64,000 nucleotides of DNA from Ampullaceana balthica (lineage: Eukaryota; Mollusca; Gastropoda; Lymnaeidae), in assembly GCA_944989445.1 (NCBI GenBank), contig CALYLW010000042.1, positions 2,163,242 through 2,227,241 on the forward strand, read 5' to 3'. How positions within the stretch are numbered: the first letter of the stretch is position 1; each line of letters begins with the position of its first letter. Below, piece by piece: positions 48,629 through 59,157 of the stretch. The position numbers and the translations under genes are program-made. A model generated the notes under the pieces. The model saw only the letters and a program-made list of their open reading frames with translations, did not search any database and was not told the origin of the DNA.

Positions 48629-49188
48629 AAAAAAATTGTTTATGAAATAAAACATTTTTTGGTCTTAATACAATAAAATTAATCTACATGTATATTCAAT
48701 TTTCAAATATTCATCATCATTGGACATTCATTACTTTACACACAATATCTAGACATGAAAATCAAGAGAAAAAAATCTATAGGACTTCAACAGTCTACCT
48801 GTACTGAAAAAATGAAACTGAAATTTAAACACATCTGTAATTTTGTCTAATTAAAATACTTTTAACAATCAATATTCATAAAATTAAGTATATTATCCAA
48901 TGGAATTCACACATTGCTTCTTTTCCTTTGTTCTGCAAATAATAATACTAATAATAAAACAATCTTAAGTGTTATTGTTTATGAATTTACAGAATGTCTG
49001 TATTTATTGTCATTCTACTTAATATGTCTGCAACCACATTGTCTTTTCCTTTTAACAGGTTTAATGACAAATTTGTAGTCGGCTAATAGCATAGCCCAAC
49101 GATTTACTTTTGCGTTGCTAATTTTCTTCTTGTTGAATGCCACAAGTGGTTTGTGGTCTGTTAGAAGAGTGAATGTTCTACCTAGAAG

Positions 49189-49917
49189 TTATTTTTGAAG
49201 TTTTTGTAGAGCCCACACTATGGGTAAATATTCTCTCTCTATGGTGCTGTAGTTACCTTCTGTTCTTGTCAAATTTCTGCTCAGATATTGTATAGGATGG
49301 AGGATACCATCATGTTCTTGCATGAGGCACGCTCCTAATGCAATGGACGATGCATCAGTAGAAACAATGAATGGTTTGCCCCATTGAGGTGTAACCAAGA
49401 TGGGTTTCTTCCTAAATGCTTCCTGAATGTTCTCCAATGTGTTGAGGCAATCTCCTGAAAACTGAAATTTTCGAATATCTGTGTTTTTAAAAATTTCTGT
49501 TAGTGGGTGAACAATTTCTGCATAATTTGCAATGAAAGGTCTGTAAAAGTTACATAGTCCCAGCAGGGCGTGCACTTGTTTCTTAGATTTTGGGACTGAC
49601 CGGTAAAAGATCTTGTTTTCATTCTCTGCAGTAGGAGTGTCTGCACTATCTACTATTCTGTATCCCAGAAAATCAATATACATGTATTTCTTTCCAATGT
49701 TGATCTTTTCTGGTGAGATTGTCACATTACATGTATGTTTCTTGAGTCTATCCAGTACAGCTTCAAGTGTATGGATATGTGTTTCCCAATCTTTAGTGTG
49801 GATACATATGTCTACATAATGTACCACATTTGGAATGCCTTGTAACATCACTTTCATAAATCTGCTAAAAGTGGCTGTACTGTTGACTAATCCAAATGGC
49901 ATCACTAACCATTCATA
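49189..49917 (-). pseudogene. Reverse transcriptase C-terminal part and RNase H
   Basis: Resumes at YEWLVMPFGLVNSTATFSRF (RT block 4), then VVHYVDICI, where the YVDD box has lost its second aspartate. LLGLCNFYRPFI (thumb) follows, then RNase H with VSTDASSIALGACL and YSTIEREYLPIVWAL. The RNase H tail continues below 49189 past a stop. No integrase follows in the 580 bp before the 3' LTR. Confidence 0.85.
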
Positions 49918-50124
49918 TACAGTAGAGCCCACTTAACTCGAGCCCGGTTAACTCGTCAGCTCTATTAAGTCGACATTTTTTATTGGAACCGCCAAATTCT
50001 CTCTTTGTCTTTGCATTTTCTCATCGGTTAATTCGATTATTGTAAGTCGCCGAACCCTAATACCTCGAGCACAAAAGAGGGCCAAATTTGCCACTTAGCC
50101 TTGGTTATCTCGATCCCCATTACC

Positions 50125-50420
50125 AATCGCCAGCTTTTGAAAATGTTAGATGTGATTTTTTATAACCAAGGGTGCTAGGTCTGCTGGTGACGTCACAGCC
50201 CGCTTGTGTTCAGCTCTCAGCGCTGTGTTGCTTCTGGTACTATGCCAATCGCCAGCTTTTGAAAATGTTAGTTATCGATTTTTTATAACCAAGGCCACGC
50301 ATCGAATTTCGGTCTCGCTGGGTCTGCTGGTGACGTCACAGCCCACTTGCGTTAAGCTCTCAGCGCTGTGTTACTAACTTAAATCGCCAGCTTTTGAAAA
50401 TGTTACTTATCGGCCGGGTA
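50125..50420 (+). repeat. Tandem repeat, about 130-bp units with TGACGTCA
   Basis: ATCGCCAGCTTTTGAAAATG recurs three times (near 50127, 50248 and 50384). GGTCTGCTGGTGACGTCACA and TCAGCTCTCAGCGCTGTGTT-like blocks separate the units. Confidence 0.75.
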
Positions 50421-50864
50421 AGTGATGCCGATGCCGTGTATTACGTAATTGCCTTAATAGCAAAGATGCTAGCAGAATTGCATGTCTAAAACATTTCGTT
50501 TCATATGGAATAACAAAATGTACCGTGTGAAGAATTGTTGTCATTGGCAACCATTCATCCTTCAACCTCATTTTGACTCTATTACTACTGCTTTGTTCTC
50601 ATTGTTTCATTCATAAGAAGTGGCTGTGTGCAAAAGCCATTTAACTATTGGTTATAATTAATTAAAGTGTCAAAGTTTAAGGTTCAAAAGGAGTTCCTAA
50701 TTTATTTTAGTACCTTTTTATAGAGAAGAGTTCGCTTTTTGTCATGAGTCATATATAGGTCATGATAGTTTGATAGACAAACAAATAATGGCAACGCCTT
50801 TGTGTAAAAAAAACCTCCAAAAACATGTGCATGTACATTCTCAATTATTAACGCTAGTGATAGG

Positions 50865-52756
50865 TAGGGCTGTCAATTTTGTTGAAAAAAGCTGCCCGGG
50901 TACCCGTGAAAATTTCGAACGGGTACCCGGGTTACCCGTTCTAAACTTAAACGTCGCATAATTTTCCCCGTCATGATCGCTATACAATGCAACCTAGCCA
51001 CCATCCATGCACCTCATTTCACACAGTAGTAGTAGCCAACGGCTTGCTTCCAGTAACATACTATTACTAATGCACTACAATTAACTATAATGCACTAAAA
51101 ACTTTTATTCAATTCCTGCTGTAAATGCATTCGTCATACTCATAAATGACAGTAAACTGAACATGCAAACAAAATGTCAACGGCAATGACGTAACGTTCA
51201 GTGTCATACCTTGAATGCTAATATCCACTTGGCGTCGGTAATCGATGATGCTAAGGGCGACGACGTATGCTATACTGCGATAAATCTGAAGTGATCGTGC
51301 TTTGGTCAGTGGTACTGCTTTTGTTGACACCAAAATATTTCTGATATTGGGTGGATCGGCGTTTTTTTTAAAATCAATATCAATTTTATGAATAACATTC
51401 ACATGGCGTTTTATCGCGTTGGGTTGCCACCCTTCACAGACACAATTTAATTACAATGGTTGCATTTTGCCGTGCCGCTGTCAACTTGATTGGCCGGATT
51501 CCACACGACGTCTAACCCATCTTGTTAACTTTGGGTGTATTATTAATATCAATTTTTGGGCTAGGCAAACACGTGTCAATGAACACAAGACACACAAGCG
51601 AATGCAAGGGTGTGGGTTATAGCAGTGCTTCTCAAAGTGGGGGTCCGCGGAAGTTATCAAGAAAGGAGAGAAAATATAATTATAATCCTCCAATTGCTAC
51701 CAATAATACTAACCCTATAGACTTTGTCATTTTTGACAATAAGCAAATAAATGAAAGAAATAAAAGGAAATACAATAAAAGGAAATATAATTCATTTCTC
51801 TATCATGTAAGTACAGGGAAAATAGTGCACCGGTTCCAGATGCAATGGAAAAAATTCCTGCCGGTCCGCAATACAAAAAATTTTGAGAAGCACTGGGTTA
51901 TAGGAGGGAAGCTAGGAGAGGGGGGGGGGAGAGTAGAAAATACGGCATTAGATAGATAGTATCAATCGGTGACCCACTGTCGGCTATTTCAAAGCAAAGT
52001 TAGTTTCAAAGCAAGGGTGTTTGAATGAACAAAAAACAAACACGGCATCTTTCATCTCTGTGCAGTCCATCCTCACAGCCGACGTCTGCCCATCCTACAC
52101 TGTTAGTAACTGTTAGTAACTTTTCAATTTATTAAATTTAAATACTGACGACCTTGTACGCATTATTAGCATCAGTTTTTCTAGGTCACCACGTGTTAAT
52201 GAACACAAGAAGTAAGGCGGATGTAAGGGGTGTGGGTTATAGGAGTGAAGGGAGGAGAGGGGGTAAATAAACAATATTAGCTAGTATCAATCGGCGTATT
52301 TCAAATCAAAGTTAGTCAAAGCAAGAGTAGTTTTTTTTATTAACAAACACGGCGTCTTTCATCTCTAAGCAGTCCGTCCTTGGCAGAGGACTTTTGTTTT
52401 ATTTATACGATTCTTTTAAAGAACCATTTTTTTAGTGTGTTGTGCGATTTCTGTTTCAGGTTGAGAGAAAAAAAGATACATCAAAATACATTGTATTTGT
52501 TGGGACCCTATTTTATTTCCCGTTGACAGATATTTCTCATTAGAAGTACTTCCCAGCATAAACAAAAGTTTTCATTTGATAAATTGTTTCGCAAGCCACA
52601 ATGTAAACACAAAAAGCCGCATGGGAGCCGAAGTTTGTCCTACGGTTAATATAGACATAGAAGCCACATTTTCACGGGTACCCGGGCGGATTTTTACTAC
52701 CCGGGTAATCACACGGCAACGGGTACCCGGGTCCCGGGTACCCGTTGACAGGCCTA
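50865..52756. mobile_element. hAT-type element (GGGTACCCG family) nested in the Tigger-like element
   Basis: Ends TAGGGCTGTCAA...TTGACAGGCCTA with a perfect duplication GTGATAGG (50857-50864, 52757-52764). Subterminal clusters of GGGTACCCGGG palindromes lie at both ends. It is the same family as 20718-23747. No transposase was seen. Confidence 0.85.
51623..51895. mobile_element. hAT MITE, 273 bp, nested in 50865-52756
   Basis: CAGTGCTTCTCAAA...TTTTGAGAAGCACTG with a perfect duplication GGTTATAG (51615-51622, 51896-51903). Confidence 0.9.
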
Positions 52757-53257
52757 GTGATAGGACGATACCAAAATCATAGGGTGCTTACTGTAAACAA
52801 GGCTCCCCAGATTTTAAAATATATAATATAACAGACTACAGACAGTTTACCCACCCTCACTCTCAATCTGCCACACCATATCGCTCAATCTGGGAATCGC
52901 CGCAATACGATGTCGCGCGCGGCGTGGCGGGCAGGAGTAGATGAATTCGTTATACCTGTAGTTATGTACTAGGAAAAAAAAATTGCGCTTACGCAATAAA
53001 GGGTTATATTTAATCTTAAACGGTCCTTAAAAACGAACGGTCTTAACCTTAGGAAGGAATGAAGAAATGGGTCCCGATATTCCGATACGATTACGATTAA
53101 TCGTCCCATCACTAATTAACGCACATCATGTATATAAAGAAATTTTAAGCGCATGTTAATATTTTGCCGCCATATTGGTTTTCGTTTAACTCGATGATCG
53201 GTTATCTCGGCGCCATTTTTCATACCCCGAGGCCGTCGACTTAAGCGGGTCCCACTG

Positions 53258-53773
53258 TACTTCATCCATAGCTATAAATGCAGTATATTTGACAGAATCA
53301 GGATCCATATTTATCTGCCAAAAACCTATGTTTAAGTCAAATGTAGTGAATATTCTGGAATTACCAATTCTGTCTATAATGTCTCTTGGGTCTCCAATAG
53401 GTTCATGGTCCAATTTTGTAATATTATTCAATTGTCTGTAATCACAGCATAGTCGAATCTTTCCATTCTTCTTTTTTACTATTACAGTTGGTGAGGTATA
53501 GTTAGCTTCAACTGCTTTTCTTATTTTGTTTTCTTTGAGTAGGTAATCAATTTCTTGTTTACCTGTGTCTCTATATGCCATTGGAATAGGGTATACTTTA
53601 GTCTTGAAAGGTTCATGTTCTAATAGTTGTATCTTGTGAGTCACAGTTTTTATGTTTCCTGTTTCTTTTGTGATGACACCTTTGTATTTTAGAAAAATTT
53701 TCATCACTCTGTATTTCATATTATCTGGTATGTCAGATGATATTCTTTCACTGTCAGGGCTTTTCTTTTTCAT
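53258..53773 (-). pseudogene. Reverse transcriptase, N-terminal part
   Basis: Shows TSPTVIVKKKNGKIRLCCDY (RT block 1-2), LNNITKLDHEPIGDP and FTTFDLNIGFWQI (block 3, catalytic Asp). It is cut after YTAFIAMDE by the Tigger-like insertion; its remaining part is at 49917-49189. Its frame differs from that of integrase. Confidence 0.85.
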
Positions 53774-53789
53774 TGTACTGTCATTTTCA

Positions 53790-54962
53790 TCATTTTCTTT
53801 GCTGATGATATTTTACTGTTTGTTTTTCTTCTTTATTGTCACCATATGCTCTTAGTTTATCAATGTGTAATTTTTTCATATGTCCTTTTATATTGACACT
53901 GTATGTGACATCACTAAGTTTCTCTTCGATGTTGTATGGACCTTCCCATGTGATTTCATTCTTTGCGTTTGGTAACAATACTAAGACTTGTTCTGGCTCA
54001 AATTGTCTGTGTTTATTTTTGATTTCTCTATGTCATGTACTTTGTTTGATTAGTCTTTGTTTTGCTGTTTCAAAGCTGTAGAGTATTTTATCTCTAGTTT
54101 CTGACATCAGCTGATATCTGTCCTGTATGGCATCTTGTTTGCTTAAAAGCCTTTCTTTGAAATTCTTCAAAAGACTTGCAGGACTTTGACCAAACAGCTC
54201 AAAAGGACTAAAACCTGTGCTTTCATGCTTGCTGCTGTTGTATGCAAATAGTACTAAAAGTAAATATTCATGCCATTTGTCTTCATGGTCTATTGTAATC
54301 TTTAGTAGCATATTTTTGATGGTTTTGATTAGTCTTTCAATCACACCATTTGATTGTGGATGGTAAATTGTGCTGTGCACTTGTGTAATATTTAACATTT
54401 TCATAATAGCTTGTGTCATCTGTCCCTTGAATTGGCTGCCATTGTCTGAAAGAAGGGTTTGAGGAAAACCATATCTGCTGAAAACATTGAGTAATTCAGT
54501 GCATATACTTTCTGGATCTATTCTTTTCAGTGGAATAGCTTCACCCCATCTGGTGGCTATGTCCACTATGGTAAGAGCATACATATGTTTTTTCTTTGAC
54601 ATCTTTTTTAATGGTCCTATTAGGTCTATGGCAATTTTCTCGAATAAGATGTTTGCCTTGTCAGATGATTGTATTGGCGCTGTGTGCTTTCCATCTTTGA
54701 GATTATGTCGTAGACACACTGTACATCTCTTGATGTATTCTTTTATCTGCCTAGCCATCTTAGGCCAGTAAAAGTTTTCTGCTATTGTAGCAATTGTTTT
54801 CTTGGCGCCCATGTGTCCACCTAAAGGACTGTCATGTGTCATTTTTATAATGGTTTCTTGTAACTTTTTAGGAAGAACCACTCTTTTGCATGTACCTGCT
54901 TGTGCAATGTTTATCAATATGCCTTTAACTAGCTTGTAATTTTTGTGTGTGGCCTGTTTCAT
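53790..54962 (-). pseudogene. Integrase with GPF/Y module, located upstream of RT
   Basis: The HHCC zinc finger is visible as H-x6-H (HDSPLGGH) and CTVC. The DDE core follows: IDLIGP, then LSDNGSQFKG, then HPQSNGVIERLIKT (Asp, Asp, Glu). A TGA interrupts at about 54030-54032. The same frame continues to 53790 with LPNAKNEITWEGPYNIEEKL, the GPF/Y module found only in Ty3/gypsy-class integrases and some retroviruses. It is followed directly by the RT domain, not by the 3' LTR. Confidence 0.9.
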
Positions 54963-55459
54963 TGTCTTTGATGAGTTTCATTTTTATTTCCATTATTGTG
55001 CTATCTTCTTCTTGTAGTTGTTTGAATTCTTGTTTTGACATTAGTTGGCTTCCTATTTCAAGTTTCTCATCAACTTCAATGTCTATGTTCTCTTTTCTTT
55101 TTGTGGTGGCTCTTGTTTGTACAGTAGCACATAATTGATAGCTGTTGGCACACCAAGCTTTGAATATTTCATCAGAATTGTCAACAACACCTTCAATATT
55201 GCCTATGATGAGATCACAAATGGCATCTTTCAAAACTCTCGCTCGAACTTCACCTTGAAATTTGAAACCAGGGTGAGTTGATGGTAAGAGGAGCAGTTGG
55301 ACACTCTCTCTTTGTGCCATCAGCCATTATTAGTGTGTCTTTGTGCCCATCATATTCTTTTTCTTCCACCATCCTACAGTGGACCACAATTGTTGTGCAT
55401 CCTGAATCACGAAGAAACATACATTTTCTATTATTGATGTAAACTGGGTAGATTTTCAA
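54925..55459 (-). pseudogene. Aspartic protease region of the LTR element
   Basis: The first frame (55459-55250) contains FLRDSGCTTIVV, a retropepsin active site with D-S-G. The second (55320-54925) begins near the end of it and contains VLKDAICDLIIGN, the usual second strand pair of the fold, followed by an acidic linker. The two halves are in different frames. Confidence 0.7.
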
Positions 55460-55533
55460 CTTTCTATTACTGTTAATAGTGGCCTCAGTATCACTAGATC
55501 TTGATTCTTCTTGTTTCGTTTTTCCTTTATCAT

Positions 55534-56717
55534 CTACATCTTGGTAGTCATTTCTTCTCCATGGCTGATCACAATCTCTGTATCTGAAGTTATGATTGTA
55601 TCTGCCACTCCATGATCTTCTACCTTTGCTTTCAAAATGACCATGTCTTGATATTTCTTCTGTTTCTTTCTTATAGGGCTGCCATTAGGTGACACCCTAT
55701 TTGGTTGTCCTTTATTGTGGTAACACTGCCTCGCCATATGTCCTGGCTTGTTACAGTACCAGCAAATAGTTTGTCTGTTGCCTTGGTTAGGCAGACTCTG
55801 GTTTCTCATTCCTTGTCTTTTTTCTTGGATTTTATTTTGTACTGCTGCAAAGTTATCTTGTCTTTTATCCATTTCCACATTTGGATGAGAGTCCTTGAAT
55901 GTGCGTAATGCATTTGTTAGCTCTGCTTGAGTACGAACTTTCTTGTCAGTTAATGTGAATAGAGCTGGTGTTGCATTTTCTAGGAACTTATCAATTAACA
56001 CCATGTTTAGTATGGCCTTTGGATTGCTTGTATCTATTGCTGTCAGTTCCAAACATTTTTTTATTTTACCTTGTGCTTCATGTACTATTGTCTGTGGATC
56101 TTTATCCATCTTGATTCTCATTTCATGAAATTCCTTTCTATAATCATTTTCTGACTTCCCGAAATGACATAGAAGTGCCTTTTTGACATTTTTATAGATG
56201 TTTTTGTCTTCTTTGGCTATACTGTTGTAAGCTTCGAATGCTTCTCCAGTTAGTTGAGTTGTGCTGGCCAATCTTCTTCATCATAACCTTTCATGGCCAT
56301 TATGGATTCAAAATAATCCAGATAAACATCCATTTTTTCTTTCTGGCTATCATATTTTCTAACTTTGATAGTGTCCTTCAGTGCTGACTTTCTATTTGTG
56401 TCATTACCAGGATTGTGGCCTCTACTCTCTAAATCAATTTGTAGTTTTAATTTGTCAATTTGAAGTTGTTCAAGTTCTCTTCTTGCAGCTCTTTCTTCTC
56501 TTTCAATTATTTGTTTTTGCCTCTCTTCTTCTTTAGCTATTTTTCGCATCTCTTTTTCTTCAGCTAGTTTTAGCTTCTCTTCTTCTTTGGCTACCTTGAC
56601 TTTCTCTTCAACAAAGTCTTTCAATTCTTTTCCACTTAAGCCAAATTCTTTATCTATGGCAGTGAATTTTTCATAGTAATCCATGTTTATTTTTATGGAA
56701 TTATATGAGGCAAGCAA
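55534..56717 (-). pseudogene. gag of the LTR element (coiled coil, capsid, CCHC zinc knuckle)
   Basis: Two overlapping frames. The first (56717-56250) has a long charged coiled coil (EEKLKLAEEKEMRKIAKEEE). The second (56271-55534) has a capsid-like retrotransposon Gag segment (LTGEAFEAYNSI, DYRKEFHEMRI) and one zinc knuckle CWYCNKPGHMARQC (C-x2-C-x4-H-x4-C). The frame change at about 56260 is probably a disabling indel. This SCAN/ARC-like arrangement is common in invertebrate gypsy-class elements. Confidence 0.8.
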
Positions 56718-57502
56718 TTCAGTAAGGAATGTAAGTATTTATTTATTAAGGTATAAATCCTCCAAATGAGAAAATCTTGAATTCAAAATATGTTAAGTCC
56801 AAACAAGTTACACATCTAAATCATTCAATATAATTTTGACAAAATGAGGCAACAAAGTATCCTCACATGGGATCTTAAGTATACTTTATATATACGCTCC
56901 CTCAGATTGACAAAACACAAAGTTTTGAATAAAATAAGTCACTTAGTCAAATTTTCCAATTTCCGAACTTTAGAGTAGTTTTTAGACACTTAAGTTCACT
57001 CCATTACTCCAAATTGCAATTATCACACTTTCCACACAATAAATGAATACAAATTCCGTTCCATGATTTATAATTCACACTGACACAGTTGTTAATAGTC
57101 CATAGCTTCTCAAGTTCAAGGTTTGTTTATAGTTATTTCTTGGAATCACTTAGTAATAGCGTGTAGTGAGCTTGCTGACGTATATACGTTCACTGTGTGT
57201 CACCGACCGACAGTAGGCCTGTACCGTGTCGACTGTATGTTTAGAACCAACTAGGCTGACCTAGTTTTATACAGTGCATGCATGCAATGTGGGTAGTCAA
57301 GCCGCCATTTTGAAAACTTCTTGTATTAAATATTTCATTGAATTACAAAAGCTTATTTACTGCTGCTTACGAACTTGAATATTCACAAATAACGATGACT
57401 CACAATATTTCTTCCTTTAATGAATACTTCTTTTTTTTAAATACACAATACTAGTCACTTCCACGAACCTTGCTTTTGACTATATGAATAGTACCAACAT
57501 GA

Positions 57503-57519
57503 ATTTTGTTCTGACACCA
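57503..57519 (-). promoter_or_regulatory. Primer binding site of the LTR element (tRNA-Leu-like)
   Basis: Two bases inside the 5' LTR the minus strand reads TGGTGTCAGAACAAAAT. TGGTGTCAG is complementary to the 3' end (CTGACACCA) typical of tRNA-Leu. Confidence 0.6.
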
Positions 57520-57520
57520 A

Positions 57521-57798
57521 TGTAAATGGTTTACTTTTATATGTGTTTTGTAGGCGTTCTCACATACAAACTTTCGTGCAATAAATCCTTGAAATACTAT
57601 TGTCAAGAAAATAACTTTAATATGCACATTATATATACAAAAGTATAACTTTGAGGTTTCACAACGCGGAGACATCAGCCACACATCCGCCATTACTTTT
57701 TCAACTCAAATAATACTCTCAAACCTTCTTTCTCCTTTCTTCCCGCGCTTTCACTCACGTGACCTCTCCGTCATCCAACTCGTGATTCAGACGTGACA
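57521..57798 (-). repeat. 5' LTR
   Basis: TGTAAATGGTTTACTTTTAT...CGTGATTCAGACGTGACA as written on the plus strand. It is the upstream LTR because the genes read leftward. Confidence 0.9.
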
Positions 57799-58199
57799 GT
57801 AGCATACGTCGCAGACTTGCTCATCATAGACAGTGCAAAGAACGGTTTAGGGGGGGGGGTGAGAGTACAGATACAAAAAGCAGCACTAAGTAAATAAAAA
57901 ATAGGGAGTAAACGTGAAGACATGCACACTGAGGTTGTTGTTACCTGCCTCCCATTTATTACTACCATCCCTTAAACATAAACTGTGATTGGCCGACCCT
58001 AGCGAGGGTAAGTCATATTTAGTTTAGGGTTGTTAATTGCGTGTTGTTGTGGAAAACCGATTATCGATTATGTAACTCATGACGTTCACCCGAGTTGTTT
58101 TGATTTCTTCGTGCTTTAGTTTGTGTCCGTTCTTTCTCCACTTTCTTTGCACTCTCCATGAGCAAGTCTGCGGCGTATGCTATGCCGCGGGGAGTCTAG
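57799..58199 (+). mobile_element. Helitron family 4 copy, split by the LTR element
   Basis: GTAGCATACGTCGCAGACTT at its start continues the hairpin arm CCCGCGGCGTAGC left at 48322-48335. The 3' end is TGCGGCGTATGCTATGCCGC, then GGGGAGT and CTAG (58196-58199), followed by T. The body matches 38941-39454 inverted. Confidence 0.65.
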
Positions 58200-58200
58200 T

Positions 58201-58766
58201 ATGTTGTATTTCAGCTATTACAGCGCTAATTTGTGAGTCTTTTTCATTTCTAAGGCATTTTTTTGGCTCTCAAAAGTAAATAGTCTGATAGTGATGCAAC
58301 TATTTTGTTTATTATCACAGTACTTGCCGGATTATCCCAATCAGATGCCAAATAGAAATTTCTCACTAACAAACAAACAAAATAAGAATCAAACATCTAG
58401 TAACGAAATAAAAAGTGAAATTGTCTTTAAATATTTATTATCTTCTAAGAACATTAAAATAGATTAAAAATACTTTTTTAAAAATAACTTCAGTCCGTAA
58501 ATTTATTTTAGCGTGGGTCGAGCCAGGTAAAAAAAACATCTGGCACGCAGTTCGCTAGATAAACAAAATGGACGTATCGTGACCAGATTATGTATTATAT
58601 AGAGCCGAATAAAGGCCTTAGAAATTAAAAAGACTCATAAATTTAGCATTGTAATAGCAGAAATACAACGTATAATAATGCATTTAATAAATTAAAAACA
58701 TAAGTTCTCACGAGAAAATTAAATTATGCTGTGAAATAATATACGTGTAAAATCTGCAGGATTACC
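58201..58766. mobile_element. Second copy of the foldback element (left arm missing)
   Basis: Matches 3555-4085, with the right arm ending CTGCAGGATTACC. The left part was cut at the Helitron insertion. Confidence 0.6.
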
Positions 58767-58795
58767 TACTTTTTTTAAGAATGTGTGAAAAATTT

Positions 58796-58913
58796 GGTAG
58801 ATACGGCGATGTCCGGAAGTATTCTGTAGTTTATTTATTATATTTTTAGTCTACTTCCTGTTTGAAAGTTAACAGTTCTCAACTATTTAAAATGTACCCC
58901 TAATGTATCTACC
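58796..58913. mobile_element. Small MITE, about 118 bp
   Basis: GGTAGATAC...GTATCTACC ends. The core (CCGGAAGTATTCTGTAGTTT, TAGTCTACTTCCTGTTTG) recurs in the arms of 45918-47802 and near 38040 and 38890. Confidence 0.65.
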
Positions 58914-59157
58914 AAAAGTTCCATCAGGTCTACCATCGAAATCAATGGAATTTAGATATTTTTTCAAAATTTAGGCAAATAAATGAGAATTTGTAGAACA
59001 AAGTAGGCCTAGGCATACGGCTACACCTTTCACTCACAACTTTACTACATAATATTAATAACTTTTGTATGGACTTAATTTTAAATTTACACTTAACTCT
59101 AAATATTTCCAACTCAAAACAGCAACTTTTAAAGAAATAATTGACTTATGAGTCTTT

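Larger units (their letters stand above)
49920..53257. mobile_element. pogo/Tigger-like element inserted in the RT gene
   Basis: Ends CAGTAGAGCCCACTTAACTC and GACTTAAGCGGGTCCCACTG, flanked by TA (49918-49919, 53258-53259). Without its nested hAT it is about 1.4 kb and has no coding capacity. It contains tandem units at 50125-50420 and a direct copy of 47446-47660. Confidence 0.75.
48336..57798 (-). mobile_element. Ty3/gypsy-class LTR retrotransposon with integrase before RT (Gmr1-like order)
   Basis: Bounded by 277-278-bp LTRs (TGTAAATGG...CGTGACA) and a perfect 5-bp duplication GTAGC (48331-48335, 57799-57803). On the minus strand the order is LTR, primer site, gag, protease, integrase with GPF/Y module, RT, RNase H, polypurine tract, LTR. 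This is the Ty1/copia domain order, with sequence motifs of the Ty3/gypsy class, as described for the Gmr1 group. The LTRs differ at roughly ten positions, so insertion is not very recent. A stop in integrase, frame changes, a degenerate RT active site and a 3.3-kb insertion in RT make it inactive. It inserted into a Helitron end hairpin. Confidence 0.9.

Noticed and set aside
51109..51402. 97-codon minus-strand frame inside the hAT at 50865-52756
   Set aside because: No hAT transposase motif and no similarity to the transposase at 15690-17990; judged chance.
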